Below are positions 27,001-41,100 of a DNA stretch of 64,000 nucleotides, piece after piece. Both the position numbers and the translations under genes were made by a program. Under the pieces are notes generated by a model, which had not been told where the DNA came from, ran no database searches, and saw nothing but the letters and a program-made list of their open reading frames with translations. This DNA is from Diadema setosum (Eukaryota > Echinodermata > Echinoidea > Diadematoida > Diadematidae): positions 22,959,011 through 23,023,010 of the forward strand of contig CM067075.1 in NCBI GenBank assembly GCA_033980235.1, in the 5' to 3' direction. Position 1 is the first letter of the stretch. Each line of letters begins with the position of its first letter.

Positions 27001-30000
27001 GTCCTGAATAGCTACAGGGCAGACAACAAAACAAGGCATAATGATGCAACTAACAGCACCAATCCTAAAATTGCCCTCTTATAGCAACCACTGTCCCTTT
27101 AGAGAAAGACCCCGCAGAGTTGAAAGAGCACCGTTGAGAAATTTAAAGTACCAATATCTCACAAAAGATATGCAACAATTTTTTTATCCACAAATATAAA
27201 AAACAAACACAAAAATATCACCCAGCCTAATAAAGAGTAAAAACAAAAACAAACACCCTTAGACTATCAGTTTTCACCTTCAAACTTGTGTTTCGCTGTT
27301 GGAGAATACCAATGGTACATAAGAGAATCATTAGAAGGGCTGTTTGAAGAAAAATGACAGAATATCTCCCCTAACTACAAGTTGTATACATTTATAACAT
27401 ATACCGTATTAGCCAACAAAAAATAAGTACAAAGTTAAAAACATCTTATGTGTTAGCTTAGCCTTATACAACAAGCTAATTTGTCAGAATGTTTGATTTA
27501 AGAGAAATACATTTGCATTTCTTCAAGTTAGGCCATATAGATATTCAATATATGGATGGAAAAAATGTCAAAACATGAAATTTTTTACTCTCCCATATCA
27601 TGAGTGCTACCAGATCGAGAATCTAAAATTGAGCAGCACAGATATTACGTGAGATCTATGCAAGCAGCAATGTGCTTGTCTTTCTTCACAAACACTATAA
27701 CATCTTGCAAAGTCCAGAAATTCACTCTAGAAAGGAGTTCTGGATAATAAAGATTTCACCATTCATCAGCATATCAAAGGCAGTGCCCATTCCAGTGCTG
27801 CTTGTGTTGGTTGGTGCCTCGAAGTCCAGATTACGGACTCCCGGAAAGAGCGCCCTCACGTGGGGGATCCACTTGGGCCTGTCTCGCGACACGGAGAAGA
27901 GGTCGACCAGCTCATGGTCGCTGAGGAAACAGAGTCGTGGGTACTTGTGGCGGGCCGTTGCCAGGGAGAAGTTGGTGGCCGAGAACGGGTCAAGGTTCGT
28001 CATAATCTCCTCCTGCAAGGAAAGAATGGATGCAGTTAGTATTCCTCCTCATTCTGCTCTTCATTATTATTATCATCATCATCATCATCATCATCACCAT
28101 CATTGTCATCAACCTCATTGTCACCATCCTCATCATCATCACCCTTACCGTCACCATCATCATCGTCTTCAATGTCATCATCATTTATACCATCATCTGA
28201 ATCATCACCATCATCATCATCCTTGCCAACACCATCATTATTATCAACATCATCCTTGCCATCCCCATCATCATTATCAACATCATCCTATCATCACCAT
28301 CATCATTATCAACATTATCACTTCATCACCACTACCAACAGTCATTATTATCATCAATGTTAAAACCGTTAACATCATCAGTATCATTATCATCAGCATC
28401 ATCACTACCACTATTCCTCATTGCTTTTAGAAGAAGGAGGTCAAGTATTCATCATCGTCACAATTAATAGTACACTATCATCATCACAACCCTCACAATT
28501 ATCAGTACTGTCATCATCATCTCTATCAGAAGAATTGTCCTACAACCACTGTTATGCATCTAAATTGTCAAGTATTGAGATCTTTACCTGGTATGCTTTA
28601 AAGGGCATTAGAGGGTGCTCTTACACTAAAACCACATGCACATTCTAAATCAAACAAAACAACTGATAATCATACATGATTTTAAATATCCATCAATAAC
28701 ATATTACGATCAGGGCAGAACACAATTTCTTTTTACAATTAATTCAACTAATAGATGCAGTTCTGTCATAAAGCTAGAGGGTTAAGATATACATCTACCT
28801 GATTCCATGTCTTACTTTTAATAGTCAACTTTCTAAAACTCTGAGCCAAATATTCAGCCTGCATAAAAAGTCTAATTAATTAAGAGGCACACACATGCAT
28901 TCATCAAGACAAATAGACAGACACACACATTTACAGACACCTACATGCCCACACCAAGGCAGAGACAGAGACACACACACACAAAACAACAACAACAATA
29001 TTTTCCTGAGTTTGATCTACATTGTACAAGTAGCACTTACCTGGGTCTTGGTGAGAAATTTCAAGAGCTCTGCCAGTACGTCCCCCTGGAGCTCTCGGTA
29101 ACCTTTGGTTCCTTTTCTCTTGTTGAGGATTGACAGCACTTTTGGATCTGCCACCACACTTGTAATGAATTCCTACAAGCATACCATCAAACAAGTGTCA
29201 GGAGCGTTCTACATTTACACTCCTCAGTGTATACACACGCATGTATCGTAATCACTAAAATTAAGCAATTACAACATTCAAAAGAAAAGTATTTGAACAT
29301 TATAAATTTTAACTTCAAAATTATCTTTAAATCACAAACTACACATGTTGTACATGCACATTTGGCATTATAAGAGTGTACTCTGTTATATGACTACACA
29401 AGAAGGCTACGATACAGTTATCATCATAACAATAACCTGTGACCTTTGACCTTTGACCTCGTGACCCTAAAATCCAAACAAAGTATTATCCCCCCAGGAT
29501 ATACCCTCATACCAAGTTTGACGTAAAACCACCACACGGTTCTTGAGATATCAACAAAAACAAAACGGGACGGACGGACGGATGACCCGAAAACATAATG
29601 CCTCCGGCCACTTCGTTGGCAGAGGCATAAAAAAAAAGCAAGTTTTCGACACAGCCTTAGGTCAACTTGAAATTGTTTCTGGTCCATCAATTGGAGTTGA
29701 CAGGACATAGAGCAGCAAGGGAGCCATACCCCAAAACTCTTCCACAAATTATTCAAGAAAAGAAATAATGGGAGGCCACTTTTGGTACCTGTGGCTCTCG
29801 ACCTCACCTGGTACTTCTGGTCCACCATTTCAAAGAGCTGACCGAGATCTGGCTGGGCCTCGCCGACCGCCTCATCCGAGAACACCTGACTCAGGTACAG
29901 CCACTGATGCACAAAGAGAGAGAATATCAACACAGGTAAAGATTGGGATTCATAGGCTTAGATATAGCACATACACCTGTAGTTATTTCTAGTAACTTTT

Positions 30001-32136
30001 CAGTCAAACTCTTGGATAGTGTATGTCTGTGTGTGTGTTGCATGTCCATAGTGTGGTGGGCACCATCTCTACTACATGTACCTTAAGAGTGCTCCTCATC
30101 AGATCTCCAGGGTTTGGAAAGTATCATTTTACAAAATCCTTTCACACCCTTGCAATTACCCACTTATACTCCTGACTACAGAGATGAGATGTTAAAGATA
30201 CATAAAGGGGATAAAGATATGTTTTGTTCCAGGATTGAAAAGGTCATTATTAAAGATTTGAACCCTGAACTAGCTAGCATATTGCATGTCAAGCCTCCAA
30301 ACCACTAGACCATGACATACATGTATGTGTTGTAGATTGTTGGAAAGCATGAGTGCTGCTCTCCATTACTCAGTGGTACAATGTATTTCTCTTCATCTAT
30401 CACGTACTGTTAAGATAGACCTCTGCAGATGGGTTATTATGTAGCAAGCATTAATATATAGTTGGCATGTCCTTACAAATGAAATGTTTGGAACATTAAT
30501 GTTGATCACACCTCATTTACTCTTCAATTATTTCATTAATGAACATCAAATTGCAAAACAAGGGACTTAGGGCAGTAAGTGAACTTTTGATCACATGCTG
30601 GCTACAATTTTGTGACTGACCATAAGGATAAAACCTTATTTGTGAAATACTTCATAGTACATGGTAAAAGCAATGTCTGTACATTCATTCATGATTTTCT
30701 TCATGCAACACACAAAAATATTGACAGTAAAGCATTTTGTCACCTTCTTCTGGCAAACGCTCCAGAGCTCCACCATATCTCCGACCTGTCTGAGGGTCGA
30801 CGCCCAGAGGTCAGCCTCGGGTCGAAGGTCAGCTAGGTGGGGTGACACCAGCATGCTCTGAAGGGTCAGCTGATTGTCCTACATGAGGGAAATATTGGGT
30901 AAGGGGGCAAAGAAGCAGAGTCAAAAGGACTGAATTCAGTTTATAGTACCTGTCATAGCAGATATACATGAGACAAATATGGGCATTACAAAACACTCTA
31001 TCAACTCGTTCCATACTGAATTCTGAAATGCCAATAGACTTTATACACAGGCCACCAGGCTCCCGTACGAAACGGGTTAAGAACAGAGTCTGGACCAAAG
31101 CAACATATCAAACTGAAGTAGTGCACGTACTACGAGAGCCTAGTACCTCCTTGATCAAACAAAAGTGTATGGTCCTATTATGTTTTGTATGTTTCCTGAA
31201 ATGCAAATAGCAAATAGCACAATCATACATGTACAGTTGTTATGATGAAAGTAGTGTACAATATGTGTTGTGTGTGCATACACAAGTTGACTTCAATAAA
31301 AAGAATAGAATAGAGTATATTATAAAAAGAAAGTGATGGGTACACACACAACTTGTATTTGCTTGTGTTTATGTGTATATATATATATATATATATATAC
31401 AAACTCTACATAAGTATATACATGTATGCATACATCTCCCCCTTTTAGATTTCTGCTTGTACAATCCACCCCTATAAAGTACATATTGCCTTTCTGTTCT
31501 TTTTTTGATGATTATGTTTTGTACTTTTCATTTGTTGGTTGGGTCTCACTTTCATTTCACTGCCACATCATTGTACACCTGGTTAAGGGCTCACTGCTTG
31601 CACAGCCCCCTTCACTCATGCTGTTGCTATTTCACTGTTTTCCTATTCTTCATCCTTTTGTTGTGCCTTATCTTGTTTGATGTTGCCTCCCTATTCATCT
31701 TTATCCTTCAAGGGTTGCCCCCTATAATCCTTGGGATCATCACTGGCCCATCTCTGCCTTTTGTCTGTTCACCCCTTGCTTTAATTCCCCTTCCTTACCT
31801 AGCCTGTTTGGCTTCCTGTCATTGACTTCTAACCCATCCCTTTTGTTTCCTTTGTTCTGTATCCCTAGCCCTCCTCAGACTGTGCTAGTTGTGGGTAGAC
31901 CTTATCATTGCTTTCCCTACGTTTGTCATTTTGCCTCTGACAAAGATTCTGCCCTGATCTAATGCTCAGGCCCCTTTAGACCCGATTTTACTCCATTGGC
32001 TTGTCACTATTGCATGAGCAATTTTCAGCAGCTTTTTTTTTCCTGCAAATCAGTCACAATCGGGTAGGACGGCACTACTATCATCTAACACAGTGACCAG
32101 CTAGCCGGCACATACATCTTTGCCAAGTTTCCTCTC

Positions 32137-32175
<39 letters not shown>

Positions 32176-35100
32176 GATGATTTCGAGATAATGCGAAATA
32201 TTTTATTTGATGTGAAAGAGTGTAAATTTTATAGAGGAATTTGATTTATTTTATGAAAATATGTATATTTGTAATTCTGTTAATTGTTGTAGTCTTTGTA
32301 CACTTGATAATTTCATCAATTCCATTTATTCTTCCGCAGACTGTTTATATCTTTATTATGATATGATTCATTTTATGGAATTGTTAATTTATTTTTAATG
32401 CTCCAGCATTTTGAAGTAATGAACAGTTGCACACAAATGATTGAATTTATAAATGTATCTTAACTGATGATGTTTATGTTTTTTTTTTTCTTACGCGGAC
32501 TCCCGCTCTCTCTTTTTCTCCCACCCTCATTTCTGCCTCCATAATCCCTATCAGTCTGTCTGTCTTTCTTCCCTTCCTCACTTCCTCTCGAATCCATATC
32601 CGACTGAATAATATGATGTGTTCATAATGGAAATGCTCTTTGTAATTTTATCATTATGTTATCTATATTGTGTATGTGTTATACTTTTGTAACATCATGC
32701 AATTCAGTCTCTGACTGCAATGCGATCGAAATAAAACCATTATTGAATTGAATTGAATTGAATTGAATTGAATTGAATTGAAAAAACTTCAAAGAAATCT
32801 CCTTTCTGTGAAAAACTCTACTGAATTAGATTCCATCCTCTCAACATGTATATTTCACATGCACATACTATCAAAGAAGGATAAGTTCTCTTACAAAATG
32901 CTCTGCTTTGATTGAATCCATCTGAGATCTGAATTTACCCTAGCCTCTCTCTAGCAGACAATCTACATGTTATCAACCTTTTGTTTCCCTCAGGCTTTAC
33001 TGGTACGTGTATTTGTTACCTTGCAACAGAGTTAGGTATTGTACATGTGTACTTATATTAACTTACACATAATTAATTACTGTACATGACTTGCTTAAGT
33101 TATTTACGAATTACTTAGTAATTTACTTTGCTGGTTAGTCAGTCAGTTGGCTATCCAGTTAGTCAGTTTAGTGAGTTAAGTTTATAGTCAGTGAGTCAAT
33201 CAATCAGTCATTCAGTATGTCAATCTGTTGGTCTGTTAGTCAGTTGAAACAGTGAAATACATTGTACATAATGGATTGTTTTATTACTTAGTCAGTTGGT
33301 TAGTTAGTGCACAAAGTTGCTGAGTCAGTCAATCAGTCAGTTAGTCACTCATTTGGTTAGTATGTCAGTCAGTTGGTCGGTAGTTAGTCACTCATTTGGT
33401 TAGTCTGTCAGTCAGTTGGTCAATTTAGTCCTATGAATGAGTCAAATACTAGATGATTGGGTTGTTTGAGGTATCATGATGACATTCTGTAACTTACCTC
33501 CAGGAGATACTTGAGCTGATCGATACCAATCAGTGTAAACATGTCCGGCATTGGTTCTGATTTCTTCCCTTTATTCTTGGAACTGGATTCAAAGTCTGAG
33601 TGTGAGATGATGTGAAAATGAAATGATTCTTTTGAGACAAACGTAGGTTATGCACACATTCACAATCACAAAACTTTGTTGTTTTCATCTCACTTTTTTC
33701 TTCCTCTTTCTTGTCCTTCATTGTTTGTTTTTTTTTACTTGGTTTCTCCATTCAATCTTAAAGGGTGTGTACAGTTCTGGTCGAGGTGAGGATTTAGCTT
33801 TTAACATTTTGCGAGATATTCAGAAACCACTCTATGAGATGTCAAAGAGCATGCAATTCTAAAGGGTATCAAAAGTTTACTTGACAAAAATCGGTTTTGA
33901 AATGGCTGAGATATCCAAAAACAAGGCGAAACAAAGACATCATAATAAAGTTGGGGCATGTCGCCTTTTATTATTATCACTTTTTTGGATATCTCAGCCA
34001 TTTCAAAACCAATTTTCATCAAATAAACATTGAATCCTTCTTAAAATTACATGCTCTTTCATATTTCATAAGAGGTTTCTCATTATCTCACATAGAAATG
34101 TTCAAAACATGAATCCCTTACCTCAACCAGTACTGTACAGCCCCTTTAAAGCAATAAAGTTTCACAAACTCACCAAAGGTGTCTTTGCCTGGAGCAATGT
34201 ACTTGGCCAGTTTGAATTCCTTCTCCTCCCATACTTTCCTCAGCTTGATGAGCTTCTGCTCCAGGTCAAACTCTGCACCGGCGCCAGCACAGATGGTGTT
34301 GATCTGAAGACTGTGCTCGCTGAGGTCATAGGAGAGCAACTCGTGCACATAGTACTGCCGGCCTGGCTCGTAGTTCTGGCCCAGGGCCAAAAATAGGGCT
34401 TTCCAATGTCGGGACTGGGTAAAAAGGAATCGTTAGGCAATGTAAGGAAACAGGACAAGTTCACACAAGAATTTCCTATGATTTCTCTGATAAGACAACG
34501 GCATGATATCCACTCAAAATATTACCAGATTTAATAGTAAAATGACACAGTTACACTAACTTAAAAAGGCTCTGAGAACGGAGTGGGCATTTTAACCCGT
34601 TGAAGACTAGTCCCAAGTATACTTAGGCAGGTGTCTATGGGAAATGCATGTTACAACAAACTCAGCTTGCCTCAACGGGTTCATTGAAGTGAGAACATTC
34701 TCCTCCTGTACTGGTGTTTTGCAACCTCAGTCATACTGTTAGCTCTGATCTAGAATGCATGTCTGTGTGGAGATACAATACCTCATACAATTGAGTCTCC
34801 TACAGTGCATGTACTGTCATAAAAATGCAGCATTGATGGGAAAATTTATGAATGGCTGCAAAGTGATACTTCCGAACTCGAAGCTCTCCATATTAATAGT
34901 AATCAATCTCGGGTCTCTCTGTATGACTACATATCTCTCTCATTGCCTGATCCGTCATTCCTTCCCTTTTATGACCTACCTTGAGGCAATCACTGGAGAG
35001 CTTGAGGAGGAGGGGCAGGTCCTGCTTGAAGTCTGAGAGGAGGCGGTACCAGTGGGCCAGGACCTGGTCTCCCTGGGGCAAGACTTGTTTCAGCTGGCCG

Positions 35101-38100
35101 GCTGCCTGCTGCCAGTCCCTCACCTTGGTCATGGCCTTGTTCACGTTGAACTGTAGAGGGCAGCATACAATAGTGGTACTGGTTTATATGTCATTGCCCT
35201 GTCATGCTATATCACTATGTAGAGCTTGATGGAATAATATTAAGTTAAGTTTTTATTTGCACAATCGCAACAGCAGTAACTGTATTTAGAAATTACCTCA
35301 ACACTCAACCCTTTACTATCATCACATTTGGCCACACATCTATTAAATAATTTGTAATGTTCCTAAGTTGTACATGTATAATACTCAGTCCAAGTTCATA
35401 ATTTCATTAAATGGCCTCCAGTATTCATCATATTTTGCATCTACACAGTGTAACATGGACTTTGACAGGTTTTCTAAAACAAAAAATCTAATCAGATACT
35501 GCCCTGTAAAACTGCAGTACATCCCCATATCAAATTGTTGAAAAAAACATTTCGTATTTTTGAGGTCCTAGCATACTATTTTAGAACCACCACTTTTATT
35601 TGATCTCTGAACATTGTCCAATTTACCTTAAAGTCACAATAATCAAGAACTCTTACACTTTCACAGTGATGTTCACATTTCATATCAAAATATGCAGTTA
35701 GTGAGGTGTAATATAAGTAGAAAGTTTGTGAGAACTGATGGCAAAGATATACTTTCTTCTTTGTAGAACAACATTTGATGTAAAATCTGGTGAGTAACCT
35801 GGCAAAGCCACTAAAAATAAAACATCTTTCTCTGATAGTAAATTCTTATTCATACTCACCTTCCTGAACAGCATGTTCTTCCACTCTTGGATGCCAAAGG
35901 TCGTGGCCTCCACATACTTCCAGAGCTGCGACCTGACCGTCATGGTCTGCAGCATGGCAGTCAGCTCCGACATGTCGTAGTTCTGACCGGTGATCTTCAT
36001 CCTGTGCTGGTTGCAGTCGGAGATTTTGTTTGTCACCGATGTAAACTCAGCAAAGAGCTGTGCAGGTATGGAGAAGAAATAGGTCGAAATTGACATAATT
36101 TGACACAAAGAAAAGTGAAAGAGGATGCCACTGACCTGTGTTTAAGAATAAGAATGATTAACATCATGTAATTTAATGCTTTGTAATTTTCTTGCAATTT
36201 CAAGTTGTTACAATGAGGGAAAGATGTAATTTACGATGCAGCTGGAATACTTACTATACTTATAAGATTCAGGTCAAGAAAACCATGTAAAGGATTTCTG
36301 TGGCATGGTGTAGGTCTGATTCTTTTACATTTATGAAATTGGTAAATCTGTAAACAGTGATTTTTTTTTCAGGTGTAAGTTTCTTCAATTTCTCTCCCTC
36401 TACAAATAAAATTTGTTGAGATTGCAAACTGCTAATCTATGAATTAACAAACATGTTAGAAAAAAAGGAAGCAGTGGGACCCGATCCTGTCATCTACTGC
36501 TTTCCGGGCAGCGACACTACAACCAGGCTATCCCTGGTTGCCGGCAGTGACACGATGAACTTGGAACAAATACCCAAGCTCTGGAAATTCTGACATTGTT
36601 TTGTTAAGTAGTTCAAGGTGGACGAGGCATATCAAATGAAAGAAAGACACATGTACTAGTCACAGGGGTGAAGGTTCAGGTGTGAGTTTCTTCAATTTGT
36701 CTCCCTCTACACATAAAGTTTGTTAAGATTGCAACTGCTGATCTATAAATTAACAAATTTCAATTGTAGAGGGAGACACAGTTTTGCTGACGAGATAATA
36801 TAGATTTTGACGAGATGATATACAAATGTAGATATTGATATAGATTTTGTTATCCACAAACCTCTTTCATTTGGTCCAGGACTTTCATGGGGTTCTGGGT
36901 GGGGTCCAGGTAGATGCCCCTTCCTGCCTCACCAGATATTCTCTGAGCCTCACTGCACAGATGCTGGGGGGGGGGGGGATGAAGGCAAAACAGCAGTGAT
37001 ATCTATATTCTACCTTTGGAGAAGTTTATGAAAGTAGTTACAATGTACATGCAAAAAGTTCTCTGATGCTAAACTATCTTTGACAAATACAGTGTTGTAT
37101 GTCAAAAGATAATACACTGTCTTTGACAAATACAGTGTTGTATGTCAAAAAAAAAAAAATCATCATAATAATAATTGCACAAAACATGTTCTTACGCAGT
37201 TCAGGTGGCAATGTCAAAACTAAAGTGTTAAGATAAAGCACTGTGGACAGATGTAATGTTTCAACCTTGTTACTACTGAAAACAGTCCAACTTAAAGCCT
37301 GTCTTACTTCAGGATATCCAGCCTGCTTTCCTAAAATGACAGTGAGAACTTAATTTGTTACAGGGCATTTACAACATTATGTTATTGCAGATTTGGGGAA
37401 GGGACTTTAGCCCAAGCAACTGTCGGGTCTAACTTATTATTTTACCAGTGAGGATTGGCTTCACTCAACTGGACTTGAGCAGGAAGGTGCAATGAATGAC
37501 CCCTGTGTGCAACCATGACCATCTGCGTGCAACAAATGACCACTACAATGTGTGCACCAATGAACCCTGTATGCAACAAATGACCTCTGTGTGAAACAAA
37601 TGTGACCCGCGACAACGGTTTCAGGCAAAAGTCGCAAGGGAAAATTCCCTCCTGGCGGGGCACAAAGATTTTGACCATTATTTTTGTCGATTTAGGGTTT
37701 TTGCAGAAATCGAATCTTTGATATGTTTTCTACATCTACACTAAATTTCAGAGCATAAGACCAAGGTTTTCCTATCGAAAATGAAATTTGAAACACCCTA
37801 TGTTGGATCGCACTCGTCAGTTTTGAGCTTCTTTCGAACGCCGCGCCAATATCCCCAGCGTTGCTACGGCGCAGGGTCGCGCATGCGATTGGCTGATGCG
37901 TCGCATACATTTACATAATTCAGCTTTCGGAGACACCAGTTGCAGCGTTTGGGGAATGCTTTGTCCACGATTACATGCTCCATTGTTCTTGCTATAGTGG
38001 TTTATACACACTCGCTCTGTAGTGCGTGTTCTTCGTTTGGCTGTCTGTCCAAACTATTCTACCGCAATGTTCGACTACGGAAGTGAAACAAAAATCATGT

Positions 38101-41100
38101 AGCATGACATAATCGTGTGAAAAGAAAACTAGTTATTCTCAAGTTTGTCTGCTTGCAATGTAGTAAAAATTATGACAGCAGACTGACTCAGTGGAAGTTA
38201 GATGAGAGGAAAAGAGCAGTCACATGTGACTTATTATATTTAAATACTACACGTCAACATCGCACCAAACTAATGATTTTTTTTTTTATTTCATTAACAC
38301 CATCCGAACAAAGCAACATATGAATGTCTTGTAAAAGCAAGACAAACAGGAAGCGTTACCCTTGCCAGCACTAGCAATTTTCTGCCTTTCGGGTCGCCAA
38401 GACAACTTCCCAGACAAGTCAACCACAATGAAAACGCGATTTGTAAATGTGTGGATTTGCCACCGCTCCTGTTACATGCACACGGTCATGGTGTGTGGAT
38501 GCCATTGCGTAATGCGTGCACCATACACATGTACATGTACACCATACTCGCAATTACCGTATTCGCCATCTTGAAAGACGTATTGTAAACAAACCCGAGC
38601 GAAACGCATTGTTTTTCCGCTCCATACGCTGAGCTCCGAGGAAGGTGCCCGGGAAATTTGACTCTCTCAGTGAGCCAATCAGAAGGCGATACGGTTGCTA
38701 GAGGCGGAGCTTAACATCGATTGTCACCATTGTACGGATGGGTGATTCTCCCCTCGTATCGCCGCTCGGACATTGTCTTTGAGAAAGAGGTGAATCTTCA
38801 AAGCCTGTTTTCTCGCAATTTTGTCAGGCTAACAACTTAAAAATTGCATTTTATTTCTCTTTCTATGCCCACTTAGAGTGCCGAAGAATACAAGTGTTTT
38901 ATATCAATGCAAAGCTTAGATAATGGGCAATGTGATTCACTGAAAAAATGAATTTTCAAAATTCCCGACTTTTGCCTGAAACCGTTGTCGCCGGTCACAA
39001 ATGATGACCCCTTGTGTGTAGCCAATGACCCTTGTATGAAACCAATGACCCCTGTGTGAAACTTTAACCTTTTGTGTGCAACTGACGATCCCTTTGTGCA
39101 ACCAATAATCTGTTTATGCAAACAATGACCCCTGTGTGCAACCAATGACCATGTGTGACAAATGACCTGTGTGCATCATACAGGTATGAGCCCTTTGAAC
39201 AACTATGATAATCCCTATGTGAAACCAATGACCCCTTTGTGCAACCAATGATCCCTACGAGAACCAATGACCCGTAGGACTTGTACACTGTATGTAACAA
39301 ATGGCCCCTGTGTGCAACCTGGTATGACCCCAGTTGTGTGTGGAGTGCACATACCTGGTAGGCCTCATCCAGGTTGCCGATGTGGATGGGGGTCTGTGTG
39401 TTGACAAACTCAGCAGCATCCTGGAGCTGAAGGAGAAAAGCCTCCCAGTTCTGCCACACCCCCTCCTCACACTTCTCTTCCTCCGTCGTCAGGGAGCGGT
39501 AGCTCAGCCGGATCACCTGGAGAAATTTAGAACAAATGGTTCCAAGAACTAAAGCTTTTGACACAGAGTATGTTTCTGGTAGAGACAATACTTCAGTCTT
39601 GCACTTTTGCTCTTCAGCTCAGTGAGGGTCATTTCAAGTGAGGTGTTAGTTGTGACATATTTAAGTGTAGACATGTTGTTACTTGACTTATTCTTTAAAT
39701 ATTCTATAGATCTTTGAATATAAGGCATATACACAAGGCTTGTGCAAGCTGAGTGAGAAAAATATAGAGACAAAAATATTTTTTTTCTTCAAATAATGAC
39801 ATTATGATACTGGATATCAAAGAACTTTGAAATTCATTCAATGAGGGCAAAATTATTAACAATGGATTTATACAATTTAATGGAACATACAAATGTATGT
39901 GCAGTATTCTGATTATAATGCAGTCTCAACATCAGATTTCCTGCAGGGGAATATTATCACTTTGACATCTTCTACCTACATACAGCTGTATGTACTAGTC
40001 TTTGTGACTAAGAGCTATTCCTCTGCTTATTCAAATTTGAAATTAGTAATGACTACCTTTCAAGAGATATTGTCAAAAGGAGAGATGGATTCACATACAT
40101 TGTACCACTAGAGACACCTAAGAATCATAGTAAAAAGAAGAAACTTAAAACATTATGATCCACTATTCAAATCCATACCTCAAACAATGACTTGATGTAC
40201 TCCACTTCTTTCTGCAATTCGGGCATTTTGATCTTGTACTTGGTGTACTGCTGCGCATAATCGGCAAAGGCGTTTGTCTCACTGTTCTTCTCCTTCATGC
40301 CCTGCACAGCAAATGGTATTGGTGATGGTGGTGAGGATGGTAACCATGGCAACAGGGTGGGAGTGATGAAAATGAAGTCGACAGAGACGAGGAGAAAATT
40401 TTTGTGACGGTGACATTGAAGTAAAAAGGAAAGAAATGAAGATGAAGATGTGGGATGAGGACAATGAAGAGGATTGTGGTGATAAAGATTTGGTGATAGA
40501 TATGATGGTGGCAATGATGAAGAAGAGGAGAAGGATGAAAAAGATGAAATGAATGATGGAGTGCGATAATGAAAAGAAGATTTGAACCACTTTTACAATA
40601 AGTTTGAAAATTAAACAGTTTTCTACATCATGAAAGTAATAGTTTATGTTTTGAGAAAAAATACAAAAGTAAAGGAATGACTTTCAGTAATTAGACATCA
40701 GCACGATTCAAATGTATAAAAATTATCAAACCAAATGTCAAAACTGCAAACTCCTTGAATATACAAAATTCAGCACTATCCTTCCAATCTGCAAAAGGGA
40801 AATTAAGTGGCAAGTACATGTATCTGTGCTTTTTAGACTACTCCTGTCTTCAAGACTTTAAAGAAGGTTCTTCTTTCCTTGACTTCAATATGTACAGCAG
40901 AGAAAAGCATGTACACAATGTGCAGTTGTGTGTGTCAAGATTCCCAAACAATTCTGTGCAGTCTGCGGTAATTCATACTCATCTCTTGGCTACATTGTGG
41001 GGAACCAAATGTATGTACAGTGTATCAGCAGTGTGATGAACGCAACACTTTCATGCACTCTTCTTTTCTTTCTTTCTTTCTTTTTTTTGGCGCAGCCAAT

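Larger units (their letters stand above)
30879..33497 (-). other. 2.6 kb intron with (AT)n, poly-T and retroelement-like tail
   Basis: Between exons 19 and 18. Holds an AT run (31.376-31.400 kb), a pyrimidine-rich stretch (31.43-32.0 kb), a T30 tract (32.14-32.17 kb), a possible LINE tail (32.6-32.78 kb) and a degenerate gtcagtta repeat (33.12-33.43 kb). No convincing coding exon. Confidence 0.7.

Noticed and set aside
27672..28430. 252-codon plus-strand frame rich in His and Ser
   Set aside because: Antisense of linker exon 22 fused to a CAT array; no family motif.
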